DNA of 64,000 nucleotides from Halosimplex pelagicum. Lineage in GTDB: Archaea > Halobacteriota > Halobacteria > Halobacteriales > Haloarculaceae. Of the stretch, positions 36,881 through 45,053 are shown in pieces (position 1 is the stretch's first letter; the number at the start of each line of letters is the position of its first letter). The stretch spans positions 1,550,001 to 1,614,000 of the forward strand of contig NZ_CP058909.1 in the NCBI RefSeq assembly GCF_013415905.1, given 5' to 3'. The translations under genes were made by a program, and so were the position numbers. Under the pieces are notes generated by a model, which saw only the letters and a list, made by a program, of their open reading frames with translations, searched no databases and was not told the DNA's origin.

Positions 36881-37717
36881 ATGCTCCCGCCGATAGCGAG
36901 TCGCTTCGTCGCCGGTGAGACGGCCCCGGTCGCGCTGGAACACGCCCGGGAGACCAACGACAGCGGGGTCGGGGTAATCTTGAATCTGCTCGGCGAGCAC
37001 TACGACGAGCGCGAGCCCGCCGACGCGGACGCCGAGACCTACTGCCGACTGATCGACGACATCGCGCGGACGGACCTGCGGGCGTGCGTCTCGGTCAAAC
37101 CCTCGCAGCTCGGCCTCGACGTGGGCGAGACGGTGTTCCGGGAGAACCTCGCCCGGGTGGTCGAGCGGGCGGACGAACGCGGGGCGTTCGTCTGGATCGA
37201 CATGGAGGACCACACGACGACCGATGCGACGCTCGACGCCTTCGAGCGCCACGCGCGGGAGACCGGCGGACGGGTCGGCGTCTGCGTCCAGGCGAACCTC
37301 AGGCGCACGCGCGAGGACCTCGAACGGCTGGCCGGCCTCCCGGGGAAGGTCCGGCTGGTGAAAGGCGCCTACGACCCGCCCGCCGAGGTTGCCTACCGCG
37401 AGCGGTCGCGGGTGAACGAGTCGTATCGGGACTGTCTCGAATACATGTTCGCGGCGTTCGACGACGGGGTGGCGGTCGGGAGTCACGACCCGGCGATGGT
37501 CGCGCTGGCCGAGCGGTTGCACGACGAGCACGGGACCCCCTACGAGGTGCAGATGCTGATGGGCGTCCGCGAGGACGCCCAGCGGGAACTGGCCGCCGAC
37601 CGCGAGGTGTGGCAGTACGCGCCCTACGGGTCGAAGTGGCTGTCGTACTTCTACCGGCGGGTGCTCGAACGAAAGGAGAACCTCTCCTTCGCGCTGCGGG
37701 CGGTCGCGGGCGGGTGA
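36881..37717 (+). CDS. Proline dehydrogenase
   Basis: 278 aa, from ATG 36881 ([20 protein letters not shown]). FAD-binding TIM-barrel family with [60 protein letters not shown] and [10 protein letters not shown]-terminal [20 protein letters not shown] carries the Y..RR..ER substrate-binding residues. It oxidises proline to pyrroline-5-carboxylate, passing electrons to the respiratory chain. Length fits the short monofunctional type. TATA-like ggcaatactt lies upstream. Confidence 0.92.
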   Translation: MLPPIASRFVAGETAPVALEHARETNDSGVGVILNLLGEHYDEREPADADAETYCRLIDDIARTDLRACVSVKPSQLGLDVGETVFRENLARVVERADERGAFVWIDMEDHTTTDATLDAFERHARETGGRVGVCVQANLRRTREDLERLAGLPGKVRLVKGAYDPPAEVAYRERSRVNESYRDCLEYMFAAFDDGVAVGSHDPAMVALAERLHDEHGTPYEVQMLMGVREDAQRELAADREVWQYAPYGSKWLSYFYRRVLERKENLSFALRAVAGG

Positions 37718-37854
37718 CCGCCGGCGCTGGCGAGCGCTTCTCCCGCCGGGTGCCGTTTGCGGGGCGCCGGTCGCCGGGCACCGTTCGCGTCGGTGTTCGT
37801 GTCCGCGTCCTGAAGGAACACGCTTACTACGTTCCGGCGGGCAGATACCCGCAG

Positions 37855-38505
37855 ATGAGTTCGGCATCCTGGAAGCGCGACTTCGCCAGCGGCCTGGTGA
37901 TCCTCGTGCCGTTGCTGGTGACGGCATACATCATCGTCTGGATCTACACGGCGCTGGCGGGCCTTCCGTTGCCGGTTCAGAGCTACAACGTCACGGTCGC
38001 CAACGGCGACGTGCCCGTCGGCAGTCCGCTCCGGGTCTTCCTGACGCTGGTCATCTTCGTCCTCGTCGTCTTCTCGCTGGGCTATCTGATGCGGACCACG
38101 TTCGGCGACGTCATCGAGGACGGCATCGACCGCGTCATGAACCAGCTCCCCGGGCTCCGTGTCGTCTACAACGCCTCGAAGATGGCCGTCGAGACGGTCG
38201 TCTCCGGCGCCGACGAACTGCAGGAGCCGGTCAAGATCGAGACCTGGCAGGGGATGCGGATGACCGCGTTCAAGACCGGACAGACGACCGAGGACGGCCG
38301 CGACGTGCTCTTTCTCCCGACCGCGCCGAACATCACCACCGGCTTCGTCGTCGAAGTCGACCCCGACACCTACGAGGAGACCGACGAACGCGTCGAGGAG
38401 GCGCTGACGCGCGTGCTCAGCGCCGGGTTCGGCGAGGCCGAACAGACCTCCATCCCCGTCGATGTCGCCGCGGACGGCGACGACGGCGACGACGACGAGA
38501 CGTAG
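37855..38505 (+). CDS. DUF502 family membrane protein
   Basis: 216 aa from ATG 37855. Two N-terminal transmembrane helices ([20 protein letters not shown] and [19 protein letters not shown]), then [20 protein letters not shown] and [16 protein letters not shown], the DUF502 pattern. The tail is acidic ([12 protein letters not shown]). Domain of unknown function. Some family members are annotated COV-like (continuous vascular ring) in plants, but no role is known in archaea. It lies 137 bases after proline dehydrogenase, likely a separate transcript. Confidence 0.85.
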   Translation: MSSASWKRDFASGLVILVPLLVTAYIIVWIYTALAGLPLPVQSYNVTVANGDVPVGSPLRVFLTLVIFVLVVFSLGYLMRTTFGDVIEDGIDRVMNQLPGLRVVYNASKMAVETVVSGADELQEPVKIETWQGMRMTAFKTGQTTEDGRDVLFLPTAPNITTGFVVEVDPDTYEETDERVEEALTRVLSAGFGEAEQTSIPVDVAADGDDGDDDET

Positions 38506-38604
38506 GAACCCCCACCGGAGACGGGGCGAAGGGGACGACGGACCGGCACGCAGAACGCGAGGACGGGCGACTGTGGCGAGGGCGGCCCGCGGGGCAGTGC
38601 GGGC

Positions 38605-39159
38605 TCAGCTGATGTGTGCGGCGATGTCGGCTTCGGTGATGATCCCGACGGTCTCGCCGTCCTCGACGACGAGGACGGCGTCGTTGTGGTTGAGATAGTC
38701 GTTGATCTCGTCGATTGTCGCCTCGGGTTCGACCGTCGCGATGGACTCGCGTTTGAGCTCGTCGACCGGGTAGTCGCCGAGGTTGTCGGTCTCGGACTCC
38801 CCGGACCGCTGGCGGATGTCGGAGTGGCCGATCAGCCCGAGCGGCGTCCCGTCGCGGATGACGGGCACCTGCGAGAAGCCGCCCTGGTCCATCAACTTCT
38901 CCGTCTCGTGGACGGAGTCGTCGGGCTGGACGCTCACGATCGGCGAGTTCATCAGGTCCTCCGCCCGCAGGATGGCCCCCTCCGCCTCCTGCAGCGCGTT
39001 GACGATCCGCCGCAGCGTCGACAGCCGCGGGTCCACGTCGCCGCCCTCGATGCGCGCGATCAGCGGCTGCGATACGTCCGCCCGGTCCGCCAGATCGCTC
39101 TGGGTCAACCCCAGCTCGTTCCGCCGCTCCCGCAGGTCCGCCGGCGTCGGTAAATCCAT
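38605..39159 (-). CDS. HTH-XRE plus tandem CBS-domain regulator
   Basis: 184 aa. A helix-turn-helix (MDLPTPADLRERRNELGLTQ with SDLADRADVSQPLIARIEGG, residues 1-40) is joined to two CBS domains with VQPDDSVHETEKLMDQGGFS and VEPEATIDEINDYLNHNDAV. CBS pairs sense adenine nucleotides or S-adenosyl compounds, so this is a ligand-responsive transcription factor. Start 39159 is chosen over an ATG at 39174 because the TATA box at 39178-39187 is 24 bases before 39159, giving a leaderless mRNA. Confidence 0.9.
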   Translation of the reverse strand: MDLPTPADLRERRNELGLTQSDLADRADVSQPLIARIEGGDVDPRLSTLRRIVNALQEAEGAILRAEDLMNSPIVSVQPDDSVHETEKLMDQGGFSQVPVIRDGTPLGLIGHSDIRQRSGESETDNLGDYPVDELKRESIATVEPEATIDEINDYLNHNDAVLVVEDGETVGIITEADIAAHIS

Positions 39160-39177
39160 ATCCGTGATAACCATGGG

Positions 39178-39187
39178 TTATATAAAA
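39178..39187 (-). promoter_or_regulatory. TATA box of the CBS-HTH gene
   Basis: The minus strand reads TTTTATATAA with T-rich flank, centred near 39183 and about 24 bases from ATG 39159. Its position decides between two possible start codons (39174 and 39159) in favour of the shorter. Confidence 0.7.
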
Positions 39188-39422
39188 ACCCACCGCCGAC
39201 GTACGCGGCGGAATTCCGGCTACTCCACGCGTCGACCGGCCGGTTCCGGTCGAGCCGGGTCGGGCGAACATCGGGAGACGGCGGCCGGGTTCGTCGACGG
39301 CGTGCGGTGAGCGCGCTCGGGTACTCCCGCGGTACCGCGTTCGGTCGGGCAGTCGCTCGCCCGGGCAGCGACGGGGTGTCGGTTCCGGAGTCTGTAAGTG
39401 CGCACGGGTCCCAGCGGAGGGT

Positions 39423-40154
39423 ATGACAGACGACGCGGACGGGGGCGGCTGGGCGTCGCTCTTCTCGGGCGGGAAGGACTCATCGTGGGCGCTGTATCGG
39501 GCGCTCGAACGCGGGCTCCCGGTCGAGCGGCTCGTGACCGTCCACCCCGAGGGCGACTCCTACATGTACCACGTGCCGGCGACGCGCCTGGCGGGGCTGG
39601 CCGCCGAGAGCATCGGTATCCCGCTGGTCGAGGTCGAACCCGACGACTTCGCCGCGGGCGAGACCACCGACTCCGGGGCGCAGGGCGACGCCGAACTCGA
39701 ACCCCTGGAGGCCGCGCTCGACGACCTCGCCGACGACCTCCCGGGCGGGCTGGCGGGCGTCACCGCCGGGGCCGTCGAGAGCGAGTATCAGACCTTCCGG
39801 ATCGAGGCGATGGCCGAGCGGCTCGACGCCGAGGTGTTCGCGCCGCTGTGGCAACGGGACCCCCGGGAACTCGCCGACGCGATGCTGGCGGCGGGCTTCG
39901 AGATCCGGATCATCCGCGTCGCCGCCGGCGGCCTCGACGAGTCCTGGCTCGGACGGACCCTCGACGCCGCCGCGCTCGACGAACTGGAAGCCCTCAACGA
40001 GAAGTACGGCGTCCACATCCTCGGCGAGGGCGGCGAATTCGAAACCCTGGTCACCGACGGCCCGCACATGGAGCGAGCGATCGAACTGGAGTACGAGACC
40101 GAGTGGGACGGGACGAGAGGGACGCTCAAGATCGAAGACGCGCGGCTGGCGTGA
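39423..40154 (+). CDS. dph6: Diphthine-ammonia ligase family (Dph6-like) PP-loop ATPase
   Basis: 243 aa. PP-loop SGGKDSSWALYRALERGLPV (about residues 15-34), central ESEYQTFRIEAMAERLDAEV and C-terminal GVHILGEGGEFETLVTDGPH, the EGGEFET signature of the Dph6/MJ0570 family. It uses ATP and ammonia for the last step in making diphthamide on aEF2, the target of ADP-ribosylating toxins in eukaryotes. Length is normal for archaeal members. Its stop is followed at once by the hairpin series at 40160. Confidence 0.85.
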   Translation: MTDDADGGGWASLFSGGKDSSWALYRALERGLPVERLVTVHPEGDSYMYHVPATRLAGLAAESIGIPLVEVEPDDFAAGETTDSGAQGDAELEPLEAALDDLADDLPGGLAGVTAGAVESEYQTFRIEAMAERLDAEVFAPLWQRDPRELADAMLAAGFEIRIIRVAAGGLDESWLGRTLDAAALDELEALNEKYGVHILGEGGEFETLVTDGPHMERAIELEYETEWDGTRGTLKIEDARLA

Positions 40155-40159
40155 GTGTT

Positions 40160-40292
40160 CGGCGCCGCAGGCGCCGATTCGCCGGACGCGAGCGAACGGA
40201 GTGAGCGAGTCGTCCGGTTTTTTCGCCCACGTTTTTGCCGCCCGGGTTCCCCGCAGCGCGCCAGCGGCGCGCGAGGAAACCCGGGCGGGAAA
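40160..40292 (+). repeat. Tail module of the structured repeat, copy E, likely serving as dph6 terminator
   Basis: Three stem-loops in the order seen in copies A and B: GGCGCC-gca-GGCGCC (40160-40176); CCGGAC...GTCCGG (40182-40217) followed by TTTTTT (40218-40223); and CCCGGGTT...AACCCGGG (40241-40285) flanked by gttttt and gaaaaagg. The stem sequences of the second and third hairpins differ from A and B but stay paired. None of the upstream modules is present. Its position 6 bases after dph6 fits termination. Confidence 0.75.
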
Positions 40293-40358
40293 AAGGTGGT
40301 GGAGGGAGAACTGCCGCGATGGCGGTCATTCAAGGGTCTTGCCGCCGATCGGGCCCGT

Positions 40359-40625
40359 GTGAACCGGGAGCGACTGGAGTCGGAACTCGAACGCTTCGAG
40401 GGCGACGCGGACGCGCGGCGGGTGGTCGCCCGGCAGGCGCGGGACCTGGCGGACTCGGGGCGGGTCGCCGAGGATCTGGAGTTCGAACTCACCGTCGAGA
40501 CGGTGCTGGAGAACCTCGCCGACGCGCCGGCGGACCACTCGCTCGTCGAGCGGTGGAACTGGTGGATCGGGTCGCTAGAACTCTCTCACGGCGGCTACGA
40601 ACGGTTTCAGGTACGGGTGTACTGA
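40359..40625 (+). CDS. Small conserved haloarchaeal protein of unknown function
   Basis: 88 aa from a GTG at 40359: MNRERLESELERFEGDADAR, then RVVARQARDLADSGRVAEDL and WNWWIGSLELSHGGYERFQV. An open frame extends farther upstream into the hairpin repeat, but the protein-like composition begins at the GTG. Acidic, mixed alpha/beta, with a Trp-rich C-terminal motif. No known domain. The start is tentative. Confidence 0.6.
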   Translation: MNRERLESELERFEGDADARRVVARQARDLADSGRVAEDLEFELTVETVLENLADAPADHSLVERWNWWIGSLELSHGGYERFQVRVY

Positions 40626-40662
40626 CCCGCGGCGCCGGTCCAGCCCGAAGCCGGCGCGGGGT

Positions 40663-40791
40663 CTAGAATACGCTCAGTCCGTGCGACTCTCGTGCGTGCT
40701 CGAGAAGCTCGTCTGTGGTTTCGAACTGTTTCCCACAGCTGCACGTGTGATATGTCGGAGTGGCGTCCGACGTGGACTGGCGTGTTGCCAT
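40663..40791 (-). CDS. 42-aa C2H2-type zinc-finger-like protein
   Basis: The minus strand reads ATG at 40789-40791 to TAG at 40663. The product is MATRQSTSDATPTYHTCSCG then KQFETTDELLEHARESHGLS VF. C-x-C followed by H-x4-H is a compact C2H2-like zinc knuckle typical of tiny haloarchaeal zinc-finger proteins. A TATA-like aattattaagg on the minus strand (about 40811-40821) is 25 bases upstream, giving a leaderless transcript. Probably a DNA-, RNA- or protein-binding regulator; target unknown. Confidence 0.72.
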   Translation of the reverse strand: MATRQSTSDATPTYHTCSCGKQFETTDELLEHARESHGLSVF

Positions 40792-40970
40792 ACCAGACTG
40801 TTGGCGCCCTACCTTAATAATTGTTTACCCGGTATGTGTTGGCAGGGCATACGACGGGTGCGAACGAACCCCAAACGGGCGGGACGCGTCGACCGGGCGG
40901 CGGGCGACGGATACCGAACGGGGCTTCCGGGATCGGTGGAGCTAACCCGGCGAGTGCCGACGGCCCGGAC

Positions 40971-41612
40971 ATGACACGCGTCCTGGTGCTCGGGGAGAAC
41001 ACCTTCCCGTTCCACGCCATCGACGAGAAGCGCGACGCCTTCGCGGCCGCGCTGGAGGGGTACGACGTGACGATCACGACCGACCGCGACGCCCTGACCG
41101 GCGAGTACGACGTGCTCGTCGACTACCTCACCGACTCGACGCTGTCCGACGAGCAGCTCGACGCGCTGCTGGACCACGTCGAATCGGGCGGCGGCTACGT
41201 CGGCGTCCACTGCGCCTCGGACCTCACGTCCGTCGCGGCCGACGACCCCGACGAGGTGCTCGATCACATGGACGAGCCGTTCCCGGAACTGCGCGAGCTG
41301 ATCGGCGGGCACTTCCTCACCCACCCCGAGGACTCGGAGTTCGGCGTCGACATCGTCGAATCCCATCCCATCACCGAGGGCGTCGACGACTTCACCGTCT
41401 TCGACGAGCCCTACCAGGTGGCGGTCGACGACGACCTGCAGGTGCTCGCGACGATGGACCACCCCGACCTCGACGAGTACCCCGTCGTCTGGACCAACGA
41501 CGAGGAGGGCCGGGTCGCCTACATCTCGCTCGGTCACACCGACGAGGCGCTCGCGCACGACTCGTTCGTGACGCTGCTGCGCAACGCCGTCGACTGGGCC
41601 GACGCGAACTGA
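40971..41612 (+). CDS. ThuA-domain protein
   Basis: 213 aa from ATG 40971 (MTRVLVLGENTFPFHAIDEK). Glutamine-amidotransferase-like fold: DVLVDYLTDSTLSDEQLDAL, GGGYVGVHCASDLTSVAADD, ELIGGHFLTHPEDSEFGVDI and GRVAYISLGHTDEALAHDSF. The family is linked to trehalose or other sugar utilisation (ThuA of rhizobia), with a Cys/His site; here Cys occurs in GVHCAS. Substrate unknown. The region 40792-40970 has only the zinc-finger promoter and no gene. Confidence 0.85.
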   Translation: MTRVLVLGENTFPFHAIDEKRDAFAAALEGYDVTITTDRDALTGEYDVLVDYLTDSTLSDEQLDALLDHVESGGGYVGVHCASDLTSVAADDPDEVLDHMDEPFPELRELIGGHFLTHPEDSEFGVDIVESHPITEGVDDFTVFDEPYQVAVDDDLQVLATMDHPDLDEYPVVWTNDEEGRVAYISLGHTDEALAHDSFVTLLRNAVDWADAN

Positions 41613-41646
41613 GCGGCGGCGCGGCCGTCCGGGCCCGCTCCGGCAC

Positions 41647-42609
41647 TCAGTCCGCCGTGTTGACGTAGAGCCCGTAGCGGTAGTACTCCTCGCCGAGGGC
41701 GAGGTGCAGTCCGTTCTCGGCACGGGAACCGGTCCCGGAGCCGATGTTCAGCAGGTCGGTCAGCCCCAGGTCCGCGAGCAACTCGCGATACCCCGCCGAG
41801 AGCGGCGTCGTCTCCTCGTAGCCGTCGCGGTACAGCATCAGGCGCTGGTCCTCCGTGAGGGCCTCGGGGTCGAGGCGGGCGTCGACCATGTCGCCGTCGA
41901 GCGCGCGCTCGAACGCCGCCTCGGAGTCGGCGACCGGGATCGCGACGCCGGTCCGGGCCGGTTCGGCGAACTCGCGGCGCTCGACGGAGACTTCGAGGAC
42001 GGTCCCGTTGTACTCGACGTGGTCGTGCAGCGGGTCGGGGGCCAGCGCGCTCGACGGCCCCTCGTACCCCCTGCGGTAGACGTAGCCGCCCGCCTCGATC
42101 ACGTCGCCGGGGGCGGTCCCGCCCATCTCGCGGTGGCGGGCGGCGACGTACGCGATCTTGACCGCGTGCTGGTCCAGCCGGGTCAGGGCCGGAAAGCGGA
42201 CCCGACCGGGCGGGTCCGACAGCTCGTCGAGTCGACCGACCCACCCCAGCCGCAGGACCGGTCGCTCGATCCGTTCGAGGCCCGTGGTGACGACCCCGAG
42301 GCGGTAGTAGGTGCCGTCGCGCTCGACGTACTCGCCGTCGGGGACCGGCCGGTAGCCGTGGGTGGTCGGGCGCTCGCCCGCGACCGCGGCGTCGACGTTT
42401 GCCGCGTAGTCGGCGGTCCAGGGACGGGGCTCCTCGGGCGGGTCCCACAGCGCCAGCGGCGCGAGCGACGTGCCGATCCGGTCGGCGTCGAGCGTGTAGG
42501 TCAGCTGCTGTTCGCCGGAGAGCCCCTCGACGGCGGCACAGCCCGACAGGGCGGTCCCGGCGGCCAGGCCCGCGGCTGCGAGGAACTCGCGACGCGAAGG
42601 GGAGGGCAT
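41647..42609 (-). CDS. Tat-exported lipoprotein of unknown function
   Basis: 320 aa from ATG 42607-42609: MPSPSRREFLAAAGLAAGTA LSGC, a twin-arginine signal (SRREFL) with lipobox LSGC. The mature part is beta/alpha mixed with repeated Tyr-rich strands (DGEYVERDGTYYRLGVVTTG). It ends NGLHLALGEEYYRYGLYVN. No domain recognised. It converges on the ThuA gene with a gap of about 35 bases. Anchored to the outer face of the membrane. Confidence 0.72.
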   Translation of the reverse strand: MPSPSRREFLAAAGLAAGTALSGCAAVEGLSGEQQLTYTLDADRIGTSLAPLALWDPPEEPRPWTADYAANVDAAVAGERPTTHGYRPVPDGEYVERDGTYYRLGVVTTGLERIERPVLRLGWVGRLDELSDPPGRVRFPALTRLDQHAVKIAYVAARHREMGGTAPGDVIEAGGYVYRRGYEGPSSALAPDPLHDHVEYNGTVLEVSVERREFAEPARTGVAIPVADSEAAFERALDGDMVDARLDPEALTEDQRLMLYRDGYEETTPLSAGYRELLADLGLTDLLNIGSGTGSRAENGLHLALGEEYYRYGLYVNTAD

Positions 42610-42722
42610 CGTCGGATATCGACGAGTCCGGGACAAGTGTCTTCGGGTCCGATCCCGGCCGGATCGGGGTCGTCGCGACGGGAGACGATGGTTACAAGCC
42701 GCCGCCCGCCGACGCGTCCGAC

Positions 42723-43337
42723 ATGGATCCACAGGAGTTCGTCGAGACGGTCCGCGAGGAGTCGGCGACGCCGCTGTCGCGGCTCGGCTCGTCGAAGGCG
42801 CTGTACGCCGACACGGAGGGCGAGATGGACGACGACGCGGTGCTGGGGGCCGCGGCCGACCGCGCGCACTTCGCCGCCGAGCGCTTCGACGCCTGGGGCG
42901 AGGAGGAGTCCGGTGACGTGAGCGAGCTGTTCGCCGACGCCGCGGCGACCGAGCGCGACCACGCCGAGGCGGCCGCCGACGAGCGCGGCGAGTACGAACC
43001 CGGCGACGCCCCGGCGGTCGTCGCCCACCTCGACGGCGTCTCCGGGACCGCCGAGCGACTCGGCGCGTTCGTCGGCTGGGCGCTCGCGGCGGGCAACAAC
43101 GCCGACCAGGTCGTCGGCTACTTCGTCGGCCAGGCCAGCCCCCGCACCGCGAGCACGTTCCGCGCGTTCGGCGGCGACTACGACGAGTACGTCGAGCGCG
43201 CGAGCGAACTGCTCGCCGCCGAAGCCGACGACCCCGACGACGCGGTCGCCGCCGCCGCCGGCGCTATCGAGGCCGACTACGAGGACTACTTCGAGACGCT
43301 GGAGGAGCTGGGCGTCAACCCGAAGCCCGTCTGCTAG
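42723..43337 (+). CDS. Helical rubrerythrin/ferritin-like protein, conserved in haloarchaea
   Basis: 204 aa (MDPQEFVETVREESATPLSR). An all-helical acidic protein with repeated His/Glu placements (DRAHFAAERFDAWGEEESGD, ATERDHAEAAADERGEYEPG). This suggests a four-helix, ferritin-like bundle; similar haloarchaeal proteins are sometimes annotated as transcription anti-termination or rubrerythrin-like proteins. The full set of diiron ligands is not obvious, so redox function is unproven. Start ATG 42723 is the first plausible one. Confidence 0.65.
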   Translation: MDPQEFVETVREESATPLSRLGSSKALYADTEGEMDDDAVLGAAADRAHFAAERFDAWGEEESGDVSELFADAAATERDHAEAAADERGEYEPGDAPAVVAHLDGVSGTAERLGAFVGWALAAGNNADQVVGYFVGQASPRTASTFRAFGGDYDEYVERASELLAAEADDPDDAVAAAAGAIEADYEDYFETLEELGVNPKPVC

Positions 43338-43419
43338 TTCCCGGTACCCCAGACCACCGTTCGCTCGCCGGTGAACGACCGGACCGCGCGTTCACGTCGT
43401 ATGAACAACTATTTTCACG

Positions 43420-44709
43420 ATGGGGGTTCACAGGGGTCGTGTGCGACGGGTCCTGGCGATGGCGTTGCTGGGCATGATACTCGTCGCGGGCGTCGGGGCG
43501 CTGGGGGCCAAGACCGTGGACGCTCGCGACGGACCTGCGGCGACGCCGGCGGACGAACCGAACGAGCCGTCCCCCCTGGGGAACGGGGACGCGAGCGACG
43601 TGCTCGTCGAGAAGCTCGAACAGCTCGGGGTCCCGTCGACCGGCGATACCGCCAACGGGAGCGACGGGACGAGCGGGTCGAACGCGACCGAGGATAGCGA
43701 TGCCGACCCCGAGACGGGCCCGCCCGCCGTCAGAAACGACACCGCCCGCGTGCTGGACTCCGACGGCGACGGTCTCACCGACGAGCGCGAACGCGAGCTC
43801 GGGACCGAGGTGTTCGACCCCGACACCGACGGCGACGGCCTCGTCGACGGCCGCGAGATCGAGCTCAACACCGACCCGCTGAACCCCGACACCGACGGCG
43901 ACGGCGTCTCGGACGCCAGGGAGCTCCAGCGGGGGACGAGCCCGCGTTCGGTCGACGCCGACGCCGACGGCCTCACCGACGAGCGCGAGCTCGAACTCGG
44001 CACCGACCCGTTCGACCCCGACACCGACGACGACGGCCTCGACGACCGGCGCGAACTCGAACTCGGCACCGACCCCACGGTCGCCGATACGGACGGCGAC
44101 AGGCTCCTCGACGGCTGGGAGTACCGCGGAGAGACGCCGTCGGGCGCCGTCCTCCCCGACAGCGATCCGCTGTCGATGGACCTGTACGTCCAGGTCGACT
44201 ACGCCCGCGGGGTCGAGCCCGACTCGCCCGCGTTCTACGACTACGTCGAATCCGAGTTCGCGGAGATGCCGGTCCGGGGGCGAACGGACGCCGGCATCGA
44301 CGTACACGTCCGTGGGGGCGGCCGCGTCAACGAGACCGCCGTCTTCACCGGCGAGAACTTCGCCGAACTCAGGACCGACCTCTACCGCGACCGACTCGGG
44401 CCGCGCGCCGGCACCTACCACCAGGTCGTCGTGACCGAGTTCGCCTCCGACGAGGTCGGCTACGGCTCGGTCGGCGGTCAGTTCGCACTGGTCGATGCCG
44501 GGGCCGCCGACCGGACCCAGCGCCACGTCGTCGTCCACGAACTGCTCCACAACGTCGTCGGCCGCATCGACTCGCCGGGCGCCTGCCGGAACGACGCCCA
44601 CCACTACTGCGAGGGCGGCTGGCTCACCCCCACGATCACCCCCGGAGAGGGCGAGTACCTCCCCGGCCCGCTCGCCGACGAGATCGAACACCAGGGCTTC
44701 CAGCCCTGA
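43420..44709 (+). CDS. Secreted TSP3-repeat protein with HExxH zinc-metalloprotease motif
   Basis: 429 aa. Signal-like helix (RVLAMALLGMILVAGVGALG, about residues 10-29), a Ser/Thr/Asp linker, then five or so thrombospondin type 3-like calcium repeats at about residues 113-235 (DSDGDGLTDERERELGTEVF, DPDTDGDGLVDGREIELNTD). The C-terminal domain holds HVVVHELLHNVVG (His-Glu-x-x-His at 373-377), a zinc-metalloprotease signature, and a distal Cys/His-rich segment. TSP3 repeats bind Ca2+ and would be stable in brine. It looks like a calcium-dependent extracellular protease. The third zinc ligand is not firmly placed. Confidence 0.78.
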   Translation: MGVHRGRVRRVLAMALLGMILVAGVGALGAKTVDARDGPAATPADEPNEPSPLGNGDASDVLVEKLEQLGVPSTGDTANGSDGTSGSNATEDSDADPETGPPAVRNDTARVLDSDGDGLTDERERELGTEVFDPDTDGDGLVDGREIELNTDPLNPDTDGDGVSDARELQRGTSPRSVDADADGLTDERELELGTDPFDPDTDDDGLDDRRELELGTDPTVADTDGDRLLDGWEYRGETPSGAVLPDSDPLSMDLYVQVDYARGVEPDSPAFYDYVESEFAEMPVRGRTDAGIDVHVRGGGRVNETAVFTGENFAELRTDLYRDRLGPRAGTYHQVVVTEFASDEVGYGSVGGQFALVDAGAADRTQRHVVVHELLHNVVGRIDSPGACRNDAHHYCEGGWLTPTITPGEGEYLPGPLADEIEHQGFQP

Positions 44710-44737
44710 CCTCGGCGACAGTTCCGTCGACCGATCG

Positions 44738-45001
44738 CTACTGCCGCGGCTGCGGTTGCGGCCGCGTCCCCGCGCCCTGTTGGCCCTGCCCCGGCGCCGA
44801 CAGCCCCGCTTGCGGCGTCACCCCCTCCGGCAGCACGTACCAGAGCCGGTCGTGCGGGACGAACCCCACCTGCTGCGGGTCGTTCGTGTCGTAGCGCTCG
44901 CGCTCCTGCTGGTTTTTCGTCCCGTAGAGGACCAGTCCGTACTCGTTGACCTCGTATCTGGCACAGTCGACGACCGTCCCGTCGGTACAGTACACTTGCA
45001 T
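44738..45001 (-). CDS. Small conserved haloarchaeal protein of unknown function
   Basis: 87 aa (MQVYCTDGTVVDCARYEVNE). A beta-rich first 60 residues with two cysteines and PQQVGFVPHDRLWYVLPEGV is followed by a Gln/Pro/Gly-rich tail. The core pattern, a short YC...VVDCARYE and VPHDRLWYVLPEG, recurs in haloarchaea without assigned function. Its 5' end faces the large structured repeat B (45054 onward). Confidence 0.65.
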   Translation of the reverse strand: MQVYCTDGTVVDCARYEVNEYGLVLYGTKNQQERERYDTNDPQQVGFVPHDRLWYVLPEGVTPQAGLSAPGQGQQGAGTRPQPQPRQ

Positions 45002-45053
45002 TGTCTCCCCGTCGCCGATTGGGCCGCGAGCCGGTTGAACCTGCTGTCGGTCC

